From assembly GCA_031271365.1 (NCBI GenBank), contig JAISVV010000146.1:1-8035 (forward strand): a stretch of 8,035 bases of DNA, read 5' to 3'. The notes under the pieces are model-generated. The model made no database searches. It was given only the letters and a program-made list of their open reading frames with translations, and was not told the DNA's origin. The stretch is from Elusimicrobiota bacterium. Its GTDB lineage: Bacteria > Elusimicrobiota > Elusimicrobia > Elusimicrobiales > Elusimicrobiaceae. The number at the start of each line of letters is the position of its first letter. Position 1 is the first letter of the stretch. Both the position numbers and the translations under genes were made by a program. Positions 1 to 5,345 of this stretch are shown here, one piece after another.

Positions 1-1
1 C

Positions 2-136
2 AACAAACGCTACCGGTATTTAATTGAGACCGGCGCGACCGGCTTATCCTGCGCCTTTGATTTGCCTACCCAAATCGGCTACGACTCCGATCACCCCATG
101 GCCGAAGGCGAAATCGGCAAAGTGGGCGTTGCCATA
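2..136 (+). other. Methylmalonyl-CoA mutase large-subunit fragment, fused in frame to rpsE (probable chimera)
   Basis: The frame that later encodes S5 starts, at the window edge, with about 45 residues that match the methylmalonyl-CoA mutase (MCM) large subunit and not S5. The visible blocks are [20 protein letters not shown], then [20 protein letters not shown], then KVGVAI. In the MCM family the run RYLL-x-GQTGLS-x-AFDLPTQ-x-GYDSDHP-x-A-x-GE-x-GKVGVAI lies in the N-terminal part of the catalytic TIM barrel. MCM interconverts succinyl-CoA and methylmalonyl-CoA using B12. The family normally continues with Asp-Ser/Thr-Leu; here the text switches to GKANQVQF, which is S5. The fragment has no start, no active domain and no B12 domain, so it cannot be a working mutase. 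The family assignment is firm; whether this DNA really adjoins rpsE is doubtful. Confidence 0.85.
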
Positions 137-535
137 GGCAAAGCCAATCAGGTGCAGTTTGCTGTTTCCAAGGCGGAATCGCAGGCAAGGCGCAGCACAA
201 TTAAATTCCCGGTGGAGCAAGGCACCATACCGCACGAGATTATAGGCAAATTTGGCTCGGCGTCGGTTTGGATGAAGCCCGCCGCCCCCGGCACCGGCGT
301 TATCGCCGGCGCGGGCGTGCGCTTAATCCTTGAGGCCGCGGGCATCAAAAATATTTTGGCCAAAAGTTTAGGCAGCAACAATGCCTGCAATTTGGCTTAC
401 GCCACCATAGAGGCTTTAAAACTCCTCAAAAATAAAGACGCCGTGCTCTCTAAACGCGGCAAAGCCGTGGCCGAAAAAGCGCCGCTAAAGGCCGAAGAAG
501 CCGCCCCCGCCGCCGCAGAAGCCGGCGCCGCTTAA
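2..535 (+). CDS. rpsE: Small-subunit ribosomal protein S5, C-terminal part (5' end missing; chimeric N-terminus)
   Basis: S5 is a 30S protein near the mRNA entry side that contributes to decoding accuracy. The frame is open from the window edge to TAA at 533-535. True S5 sequence is recognisable from [12 protein letters not shown] (from 116): then [21 protein letters not shown], the hallmark [16 protein letters not shown] and the helix [13 protein letters not shown]. These cover the end of the N-terminal double-stranded-RNA-binding-like domain and the whole C-terminal domain. The normal upstream half, including a GGRRFSFSALVVVGD-like stretch, is absent and is replaced by a methylmalonyl-CoA mutase fragment. 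After the usual KRGK end there is an Ala/Glu-rich tail of about 20 residues. A TTG at 62 is an in-frame start-like codon, but it lies inside the mutase-like part and is not credible as the S5 start. rplO follows 23 nt later with no rpmD between. Confidence 0.93.
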   Translation, partial: NKRYRYLIETGATGLSCAFDLPTQIGYDSDHPMAEGEIGKVGVAIGKANQVQFAVSKAESQARRSTIKFPVEQGTIPHEIIGKFGSASVWMKPAAPGTGVIAGAGVRLILEAAGIKNILAKSLGSNNACNLAYATIEALKLLKNKDAVLSKRGKAVAEKAPLKAEEAAPAAAEAGAA

Positions 536-558
536 GGCACAGGAGATAATAAATATAT

Positions 559-1059
559 ATGGTAAATTTAAGCACGCTATATCCTAAACACGGCTCCCGT
601 AAAGCCAAAAGGCGCATAGGCCTTGGCATAGGCTCCGGCATGGGCCGCAGCTCAACAAAAGGCATGAAGGGCCAAACCTCGCGCTCGGGCAACGCGCGCA
701 AGGAAAGCAAAGAAGGCGGCCAAATGCCTTTGGTGCGCCGTATACCCAAAAGCGGGTTTTCCAACGCGTCTTTTGCCGTGCCCTGCGAATTGGTTAATAT
801 CGGCTCTTTGGATAAAAAATTCAAAGCCGGCCAAGAGGTTACCCCCGAACTTTTAAAAAAGAACAATCTTACCAAAGACGTTCTTAAAATTAAAATATTG
901 GGCAACGGCGAACTTAAAACCGCCCTTAAAGTAACCGCGCACGCGTTTTCCGCATCGGCCAAAGCCGCTATAGAAAAGGCCGGCGGCAGCGTTAACGTTA
1001 TAGAAAAGAAAAGCAAAGTTTTAGTCAAACCGGCTAAAGCCGCTAAAAAGGCCAAATAA
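559..1059 (+). CDS. rplO: Large-subunit ribosomal protein L15
   Basis: L15 is a 23S rRNA-binding protein needed late in 50S assembly. The 166-residue product opens with MVNLSTLYPKHGSRKAKRRIG, followed by the Gly-rich extended N-terminal arm GLGIGSGMGRSSTKGMKGQTSRSG (about residues 21-44) that threads into 23S rRNA. The globular domain follows (FKAGQEVTPELLKKNNL, then VLKIKILGNGELKTALKVTAHAFSASAKAAIEKAGG). The family is usually about 145-150 residues; the excess is a Lys/Ala tail ending PAKAAKKAK. The start at 559 is supported by AGGAGA at 541-546, 12 nt upstream. The next gene, secY, begins 2 nt after the stop, so the two are probably translationally coupled. rpmD, usually directly upstream, is absent. 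Confidence 0.97.
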   Translation: MVNLSTLYPKHGSRKAKRRIGLGIGSGMGRSSTKGMKGQTSRSGNARKESKEGGQMPLVRRIPKSGFSNASFAVPCELVNIGSLDKKFKAGQEVTPELLKKNNLTKDVLKIKILGNGELKTALKVTAHAFSASAKAAIEKAGGSVNVIEKKSKVLVKPAKAAKKAK

Positions 1060-1061
1060 TA

Positions 1062-2396
1062 ATGGACAATAACCCCATTGCAAATATGCTGCAGTCGCCC
1101 GAGCTTCGCAAGCGCATTTTATACGTTATCATAGCGCTTGCGGTGTACAGGGTGGCTTCAATAATCCCCATACCGGGCATTAACGCCGCGGCAATAGCCT
1201 CCTTCTTTAATCAGCATCAGGGCGGTATGCTGGGGTTTTTGGATATTTTCTCCGGCGGCGCGCTGGGCAGGTTTTCGGTGCTCGCGCTGGGGATTATGCC
1301 CTATATCAACGCCTCCATCATCATGGGGCTGGTTAAGGGCGCGCACGTCTTCCCGGCTTTAGACCGCCTGGGTAAAGAGGGCGAATACGGCCGGCGCAAA
1401 GAGCAGCAGATAACCCGCGTCTTCGGGCTTATTTTGGCTCTCTTGCAAGGCTTCGGTTTAACGGTTGCCATTACCAAAATGTCTGCCCCCGGCGGCTTAT
1501 CTATTGTCATAGACCCGTCGTGGTCTTTCATTGCGACCACCACCGTTACTTTGGCCGCGGGCACCATGTTTGTAATGTGGCTCGGCGAGCAAATTACGGA
1601 AAAGGGTATAGGCAACGGTATCTCGCTTATCATTTTTGCGGGTATAGTGGAAAGGCTGCCCTCCGGCATTTTGGGCCTCATCCGCCAAGTGCAAAACGAA
1701 GAAATGCAGCTTTTAACCGCGCTTATTATCATTGGCTTGGTAGTGGTTATCATGGGCATAGTTGTATGGGTTGAAACGGCGCAGCGCCAAATCCCCGTGC
1801 AATACGCAAAGCGCATGGTGGGCAATAAAATGTACGGCGGCCAAACCAGCTACCTGCCTTTAAAGATAGACCAAAGCGGCGTTATAGCCGTAATCTTTTC
1901 CATGGCGGTTTTATCCATGCCGCTGACGATAGCGCAGTTTATGCCCGAAGCCCGCTGGGCCCAGTTTATTATGGACTGGATGGGCCGCGGCGCTTTAAGC
2001 TATATGCTGCTTTACGTGGGCCTTATCATCTTCTTCTGTTATTTCTATAACTCCATGACTTTTAACCCCAAAGACATGGCCGAAAACATGAAGAAATGGG
2101 GCGGCTTTATCCCCGGCATCAGGCCCGGAGAGCCCACTAAAAATTACATAGAATGGGTAATGAACCGCATCACTTTAAGCGGCGCAATATTCGTGGCCGC
2201 CATTGCGGTTTTACCGGATATTTTAAGGATTAAATTTAACGTGCCCTTTTACTTTGGCGGCACCGCGCTGCTCATCGTAGTGGGCGTGGCTTTAGACACC
2301 GTCGGCCAGATACAGGCGCATTTACTGCAGCACAATTACGCGCCGTTGATGAAAGGCCGCGGCATAAAAGGCCGCTGGTTCAACGTCGGCGAGTAA
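1062..2396 (+). CDS. secY: Protein translocase subunit SecY
   Basis: SecY is the central pore of the SecYEG translocon in the inner membrane, exporting and inserting proteins with SecA or the ribosome. The 444-residue length is normal. Ten hydrophobic segments can be traced, for example TM1 around residues 19-39 (ILYVIIALAVYRVASIIPIPG), TM2 with the hallmark LGIMPYINASIIM, TM5 in the GIGNGISLIIFAGIV region, and TM10 ending DTVGQIQAHLLQHNY. The cytoplasmic C5 loop between TM6 and TM7 carries the conserved RQIPVQYAKRMVG plus GGQTSYLPLKI block used in SecA and ribosome docking. The loop after TM8 has MAENMKKWGGFIPGIRPG. The C-terminus MKGRGIKGRW is typical. The start lies 2 nt after the rplO stop with only a weak AAGG-type site inside rplO, which implies coupling. 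A hairpin-dense spacer of about 200 nt separates it from adk. Confidence 0.98.
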   Translation: MDNNPIANMLQSPELRKRILYVIIALAVYRVASIIPIPGINAAAIASFFNQHQGGMLGFLDIFSGGALGRFSVLALGIMPYINASIIMGLVKGAHVFPALDRLGKEGEYGRRKEQQITRVFGLILALLQGFGLTVAITKMSAPGGLSIVIDPSWSFIATTTVTLAAGTMFVMWLGEQITEKGIGNGISLIIFAGIVERLPSGILGLIRQVQNEEMQLLTALIIIGLVVVIMGIVVWVETAQRQIPVQYAKRMVGNKMYGGQTSYLPLKIDQSGVIAVIFSMAVLSMPLTIAQFMPEARWAQFIMDWMGRGALSYMLLYVGLIIFFCYFYNSMTFNPKDMAENMKKWGGFIPGIRPGEPTKNYIEWVMNRITLSGAIFVAAIAVLPDILRIKFNVPFYFGGTALLIVVGVALDTVGQIQAHLLQHNYAPLMKGRGIKGRWFNVGE

Positions 2397-2423
2397 AGCG
2401 TTAGTCTTTTGCCGGGCAATTTT

Positions 2424-2566
2424 CTCTCTTTAGTAAAGGGAGTACCCCGAAGGGAGGAGGGATTTAGGCAGGCCGTATGCGCACGGCATTTGTGTAATGC
2501 GCTCGGCAAGGCTCGCTAATATAAATCCCACGGCTGCTTCGCAGCCACTCCCTTTACAAAAGGGAG
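2424..2566. repeat. Inverted-repeat, hairpin-dense element between secY and adk (REP/MITE-like)
   Basis: Two copies of a roughly 44-nt unit lie head to head: 2424-2466 on the + strand and the reverse complement of 2522-2566. The outer 20 nt (2424-2443 against 2547-2566) match at 18 positions, and the inner GGGATTTA (2459-2466) pairs with TAAATCCC (2522-2529). Each unit also folds on itself. The left has CTCTCTTT/AAAGGGAG (2424-2431 with 2435-2442) and CCC-CGAA-GGG (2445-2454). The right has GGCTGC-TTC-GCAGCC (2532-2546) and CTCCCTTT-ACA-AAAGGGAG (2548-2566). The 55-nt centre adds GCCGT/ACGGC (2472-2487) and GCATT/AATGC (2486-2500), which overlap and so cannot both form. No U-tract follows any stem, so a terminator is not supported. 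The layout suits a short non-coding palindromic repeat or a MITE-like insertion; whether it recurs in the genome cannot be seen here. Confidence 0.7.
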
Positions 2567-2582
2567 AAAGGGATTACTCCTC

Positions 2583-2587
2583 GAGGG
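2583..2587 (+). promoter_or_regulatory. Ribosome-binding site fixing the adk start
   Basis: GAGGG lies 11 nt before ATG 2599. It supports starting adk at MNIVLLGYPGSG and not at the in-frame ATG 2497, which would add 34 residues translated from the repeat element. The site overlaps the 8-nt perfect palindrome CCTCGAGG (2579-2586). An ATG at 2591 is nearer to the site but out of frame. Confidence 0.6.
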
Positions 2588-2598
2588 AAAATGTCTTT

Positions 2599-3243
2599 AT
2601 GAACATAGTTCTACTTGGCTATCCGGGCTCCGGTAAGGGCACGCAGGCCGAGTTGCTGGCAAAAAAGTATGGCTTTATGCACATTTCTACCGGCGATTTA
2701 ATCCGGCAGGAAATCGCGCAAGGCACCGCTTTAGGCGTTAAGATTAAAGATTTGATAAGCCGGGGCAACCTGGCCTCGGACGAAGACACCGTGCGTTTGC
2801 TGATAAACGCCATTAATGACAGGGACGACGGCATTATTTTTGACGGCTTCCCGCGTACAACGGCGCAAGCGCAAACGCTGGACAAATATTTAGCGCGGCA
2901 CGGCAAAAAGGTGGACGATATAGTGCTGCTAAGTATGCGCGAAGAAGTGGTTTTAAAACGTATTACTTCGCGCCGCGTGTGCAGCGTGCCAAGCTGCGGC
3001 GCGGTATATAACGCCACTTCGCCCGATTTTAAAGAAATTTGCGCCAAATGCGGCGGTACACTTGTAACAAGGCCCGACGATAGTTTGGAAAGCGCAAAAC
3101 ACCGCTTTGAGGTGTTTAAAAAGGAAACGCAGCCGCTGATTAATTATTATCAAAAATCGGCCGGCTTTAAAAAAGTTGACGGCAACGGCGCGCCGGCAGA
3201 AGTTTTCGCCGGCGTCGCGCGAGCGCTGGGGCTCAAAAAATGA
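2599..3243 (+). CDS. adk: Adenylate kinase (long form with Cys-rich lid)
   Basis: Adenylate kinase catalyses ATP + AMP = 2 ADP in the cytoplasm. The 214-residue product has the P-loop GYPGSGKGT (residues 7-15), the AMP-binding segment STGDLIRQ (30-37), DGFPRT (82-87) with the catalytic Arg, and the lid start ITSRRVC. The lid holds four cysteines, C128, C133, C148 and C151, as expected for zinc-binding lids. The first pair is spaced C-x4-C, not the usual C-x2-C, because of a two-residue insertion. RPDDSLESAKHRFEVF and PLINYY complete the core. The start at 2599 is chosen because the family begins exactly with this strand-and-P-loop sequence and GAGGG lies 11 nt upstream; the in-frame upstream region is repeat DNA. 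The stop overlaps the map start (ATGA, 3240-3243). Confidence 0.97.
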   Translation: MNIVLLGYPGSGKGTQAELLAKKYGFMHISTGDLIRQEIAQGTALGVKIKDLISRGNLASDEDTVRLLINAINDRDDGIIFDGFPRTTAQAQTLDKYLARHGKKVDDIVLLSMREEVVLKRITSRRVCSVPSCGAVYNATSPDFKEICAKCGGTLVTRPDDSLESAKHRFEVFKKETQPLINYYQKSAGFKKVDGNGAPAEVFAGVARALGLKK

Positions 3244-3986
3244 TAGAATTAAAGAGCCCGGCGGAGCTTGCAAAAATGCAAGAGGCCGGCAAAGTAGTTT
3301 CCTCCGTCCTCAAAGTAATGCAGGTTGAGGCGGTTTGCGGCGTTTCCACATGGAAACTAAACCAAATCGCGGAAGAAATAATAAGAGCAAACAAAGCAGT
3401 GCCGTCTTTTTTAGGTTACGGCGGTTTCCCGGCAAGCATCTGCGCTTCCGTTAACGAGCAGGTGGTGCACGGGATACCCTCTAAAAATGTAGTGCTTAAA
3501 GAAGGCGATATTATAGGCATAGACGTCGGCGCGTACCTTAACGGGTTTCACGCGGACGCTGCCCTCACCATACCCGTAGGTAAAGTTTCAGGCGGGGCTA
3601 AAAGGCTGTTGGAGCAAACCCAAAAAGCCTTGCAAAAAGCCATCTCGCTGGTAAAACCGGGCGTATATCTTGGCGATATATCGCACGCGGTGGAAACTTA
3701 TGCTGCGGCAGGTAAGCTTGGCGTAGTAAGGGAGTATTGCGGCCACGGAGTGGGCCGTAACCTCCACGAGGAGCCCTCCATCCCCAACTGGGGCGCGGCG
3801 GGCAAAGGCCCCGTTTTAAAACCGGGCATGACCTTGGCCATAGAGCCTATGCTTAACCTAGGTGCAGACGAAGTAGAAGTTTTATCAGACCAGTGGACCG
3901 TTGTAACCAAAGACGGCAGTTTATCCGCCCACTTTGAGCACACGGTAGCGGTAACGGAAGGGGGGCACCTTATACTTACGGCCTAA
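3240..3986 (+). CDS. map: Type I methionine aminopeptidase
   Basis: Map removes the initiator methionine from nascent proteins whose second residue is small. The 248-residue length matches bacterial type I enzymes without an N-terminal extension. All five dinuclear-metal ligands of the pita-bread fold are visible: D95 (in GIDVGA), D106 (in HADAA), H169 (in CGHGVG), E202 (in AIEPM) and E233 (in FEHT). The substrate-contacting histidines are H77 (in VVHGIP) and H176 (in NLHEEP). The ATG overlaps the adk stop by 4 nt (ATGA), so translation is probably by re-initiation; only a weak GGGG lies upstream. secY-adk-map-infA is a very common order. The stop codon sits in the loop of a perfect 7-bp hairpin (3976-3994). 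Confidence 0.98.
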   Translation: MIELKSPAELAKMQEAGKVVSSVLKVMQVEAVCGVSTWKLNQIAEEIIRANKAVPSFLGYGGFPASICASVNEQVVHGIPSKNVVLKEGDIIGIDVGAYLNGFHADAALTIPVGKVSGGAKRLLEQTQKALQKAISLVKPGVYLGDISHAVETYAAAGKLGVVREYCGHGVGRNLHEEPSIPNWGAAGKGPVLKPGMTLAIEPMLNLGADEVEVLSDQWTVVTKDGSLSAHFEHTVAVTEGGHLILTA

Positions 3987-3994
3987 AGCCGTAA
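3976..3994 (+). promoter_or_regulatory. Hairpin spanning the map stop codon
   Basis: TTACGGC (3976-3982) pairs perfectly with GCCGTAA (3988-3994) around a 5-nt loop, CTAAA, that contains the map stop TAA (3984-3986). The following bases (CATAAGCGG) have no U-tract, so a rho-independent terminator is unlikely. A role in mRNA stability or in limiting read-through into infA is inference only. Confidence 0.5.
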
Positions 3995-4040
3995 CATAAG
4001 CGGCGGCCCCGCGTAAGAGAGAATAAACTAAGGAGCTTTA

Positions 4041-4050
4041 GCCTTAAGGC
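4041..4050 (+). promoter_or_regulatory. Palindrome over the infA ribosome-binding site
   Basis: GCCTTAAGGC is a perfect 10-nt palindrome whose right half holds the infA Shine-Dalgarno AAGG (4046-4049), 6 nt before ATG 4056. A second, purine-rich AAGGAG (4030-4035) lies 20 nt upstream of the start, too far to serve it. The CCTT at 4042-4045 could pair with either AAGG, so two alternative small folds are possible. Any regulatory role is inferred. Confidence 0.4.
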
Positions 4051-4055
4051 GCAAT

Positions 4056-4268
4056 ATGAGCGATAAAATAGAAGTTGAAGGTAAAATACTTGAAGCGTTG
4101 CCCAACGCTATGTTTAAAGTGGAAATAGCGGGCGGCAAAGTTGTTTTGGGGCATATCTCAGGTAAGATGAGGATGTTCCACATAAGAATATTGCCCGGGG
4201 ATAAAGTTAAATTAGAATTATCTCCCTACGACTTAACCAAAGGTAGAATAACCTACCGGGAGAAATAA
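4056..4268 (+). CDS. infA: Translation initiation factor IF-1
   Basis: IF-1 binds the 30S A site during initiation and works with IF-2 and IF-3. The 70-residue protein is a single S1-type OB fold with all family hallmarks: [19 protein letters not shown] (residues 5-23), [10 protein letters not shown] (31-40), and [26 protein letters not shown] (43-68). It is two residues shorter than the E. coli protein at the N-terminus. AAGG at 4046-4049 supports the start. rpmJ starts at the base directly after the stop, and the GGGAGA at the end of infA (4258-4263) serves as the rpmJ ribosome-binding site. Confidence 0.98.
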   Translation: MSDKIEVEGKILEALPNAMFKVEIAGGKVVLGHISGKMRMFHIRILPGDKVKLELSPYDLTKGRITYREK

Positions 4269-4382
4269 ATGAAAGTCAGAGCTAGCGTTAAAAAAATATG
4301 TCAAAAGTGCCAGATTGTAAAACGCAACGGCGTGGTACGCGTCGTATGTAAAGTTGCCAAGCACAAGCAACGCCAAGGTTAA
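4269..4382 (+). CDS. rpmJ: Large-subunit ribosomal protein L36 (zinc-binding form)
   Basis: This short gene encodes 37 residues, [20 protein letters not shown] followed by [17 protein letters not shown], the exact length of canonical L36. The zinc ribbon ligands C11, C14, C27 and H32 are all present, so this is the zinc-containing C+ type. L36 binds 23S rRNA in the 50S subunit. The ATG follows the infA stop with no gap, and GGGAGA at 4258-4263, 5 nt upstream, is a good ribosome-binding site. The infA-rpmJ-rpsM order is conserved in many bacteria, which supports the call. Confidence 0.98.
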   Translation: MKVRASVKKICQKCQIVKRNGVVRVVCKVAKHKQRQG

Positions 4383-4402
4383 TTAAGAGGACAGATAAAT
4401 AT

Positions 4403-4783
4403 ATGGCGAGAATCGCAGGTATAGATTTACCGAAAAATAAAAGAATAGACGTGGCCTTGCAGTATGTCTACGGCATCGGCCCCAAAATAGCCAAAGAAGT
4501 TTTAACCAAACTTTCCGGCCAGATAGACGCCGCTACCCGCGTTAAAGATTTAACCGAGCAGCAGGCCGGCCTTCTTAACACCATCTTGCAAAAAGAATAT
4601 AAAGTGGAAGGCGAGCTGCGCCGCGAAGTGCAGCAAAGCATACACCGGCTTATAGAAACGGGCTCCTACCGCGGCAACAGACACCGCCGCAACCTGCCCG
4701 CGCGCGGCCAGCGCACCAAAACCAACAGCCGCACCCGCCGCGGCAGACGCAAAACCGTCGGCGCAAAGGTGAAAGCGGCGTAG
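4403..4783 (+). CDS. rpsM: Small-subunit ribosomal protein S13
   Basis: S13 sits in the head of the 30S subunit, contacts the 50S through intersubunit bridges and touches P-site tRNA with its tail. The 126-residue product starts MARIAGIDLPKNKRIDVALQ, with the helix-hairpin-helix segment YVYGIGPKIAKEVL (about residues 22-35). It has the conserved block GSYRGNRHRRNLPARGQRTK (about 87-106) and the basic tail TNSRTRRGRRKTVG. GAGG at 4387-4390 precedes the ATG by 12 nt. The stop TAG (4781-4783) lies in a perfect 8-bp hairpin. The gap to rpsK is unusually long for this operon (106 nt) and contains palindromic sequence. Confidence 0.98.
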   Translation: MARIAGIDLPKNKRIDVALQYVYGIGPKIAKEVLTKLSGQIDAATRVKDLTEQQAGLLNTILQKEYKVEGELRREVQQSIHRLIETGSYRGNRHRRNLPARGQRTKTNSRTRRGRRKTVGAKVKAA

Positions 4784-4790
4784 CCGCTTT
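4772..4790 (+). promoter_or_regulatory. Perfect 8-bp hairpin over the rpsM stop codon
   Basis: AAAGCGGC (4772-4779) pairs with GCCGCTTT (4783-4790) around a GTA loop; the stop TAG (4781-4783) spans the loop-to-stem boundary. The three terminal Ts are part of the stem and are followed by AATCC, so it is not a typical intrinsic terminator. As rpsK, rpsD and rpoA follow on the same strand, partial attenuation or 3'-end protection are possible readings, both inferred. Confidence 0.5.
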
Positions 4791-4793
4791 AAT

Positions 4794-4846
4794 CCGGTTG
4801 CCACGGCGCCGCGTCGCAGCGAAGCGAAGACGGGCACGACAACCTG
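4794..4846. repeat. Imperfect palindromic element between rpsM and rpsK
   Basis: The spacer has outer arms GGTTG (4796-4800) and CAACC (4840-4844) with flanking CC and GG, an inner CGTC (4812-4815) and GACG (4829-4832), and a core CGCAGCGAAGCGAAG. The arms are interrupted by mismatches. Arrangement and composition resemble short palindromic intergenic repeats, but only one copy is visible, so this is a tentative call. The rest of the spacer (4847-4889) is A-rich and carries the rpsK ribosome-binding site AAGG (4875-4878). Confidence 0.35.
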
Positions 4847-4889
4847 GACAAAAGCGAAACAAATTTAAAAAAACAAGGTAACAATAAAA

Positions 4890-5342
4890 ATGGCAGAAGA
4901 AATTAAAAAAGAAACCGCGGCGACAGACGCCGCACCCCAAGCCGAAGCGGCCACCCCCGCGGCGGCCCCCAAAGGCAAAAAGAAAGCCGGCAAAGCCCCC
5001 GCCCACGGCGTGGTGCATATCAGCTGCTCTTTCAATAACACCATTGTAACCGTAACCGACGATAAAGGCGGCGCGATAGTATGGTCCACCTCAGGTTCGC
5101 ACGGGTTTAAAGGCACCAAAAAAGGCACGCCCTTTGCAGCGCAGGTAACCTGCTCCAGAGTGGGCGAAAAAGCGGTAGCCTTAGGCATGAGGGAAGTTGC
5201 CGTAAAAGTAAGCGGCCCCGGCCAGGGGCGCGAAACGGCCGTAAGAGCCTTGCAGCAAGCGGGCCTTACGGTTACTTCCATCAAAGACGTTACCCCCATC
5301 CCCCACAACGGATGCAGACCGCCCAAAGCCAGGAGAGTATAA
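4890..5342 (+). CDS. rpsK: Small-subunit ribosomal protein S11
   Basis: S11 lies on the 30S platform next to the mRNA exit and the Shine-Dalgarno helix. The S11 core begins near residue 38 ([20 protein letters not shown]) and continues with [35 protein letters not shown], and the invariant end [18 protein letters not shown]. Before the core there is an Ala/Glu/Lys-rich extension ([20 protein letters not shown] onward) that makes the protein 150 residues, against about 125-130 usually. The start at 4890 is kept because AAGG lies at 4875-4878 and no other ATG occurs before the core. The last codons contain AGGAGA (5331-5336), which is the ribosome-binding site for rpsD. Confidence 0.97.
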   Translation: MAEEIKKETAATDAAPQAEAATPAAAPKGKKKAGKAPAHGVVHISCSFNNTIVTVTDDKGGAIVWSTSGSHGFKGTKKGTPFAAQVTCSRVGEKAVALGMREVAVKVSGPGQGRETAVRALQQAGLTVTSIKDVTPIPHNGCRPPKARRV

Positions 5343-5345
5343 CCA

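Noticed and set aside
62..535. A complete 157-residue S5 starting at TTG 62
   Set aside because: The first residues from 62 are methylmalonyl-CoA mutase sequence, the frame is open further upstream to the window edge, and no ribosome-binding site precedes TTG 62.
450..1055. Antisense 201-residue frame opposite rplO
   Set aside because: It lies entirely over well-conserved L15 and the end of S5; the Leu/Arg-rich product is typical of a reverse-strand shadow.
2424..2442. Rho-independent terminator after secY
   Set aside because: The stem CTCTCTTT/AAAGGGAG has no U-tract after it and is one half of an inverted repeat unit.
2490..2522. Promoter for adk with a TAATAT -10 at 2517-2522
   Set aside because: The only -35-like TTGTGT (2490-2495) is about 21 nt away and poor; an AT-rich hexamer alone is not enough.
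4383..4402. S4-binding autoregulatory pseudoknot in front of rpsM
   Set aside because: The rpmJ-rpsM spacer is only 20 nt and no E. coli-like pseudoknot can be traced by eye.
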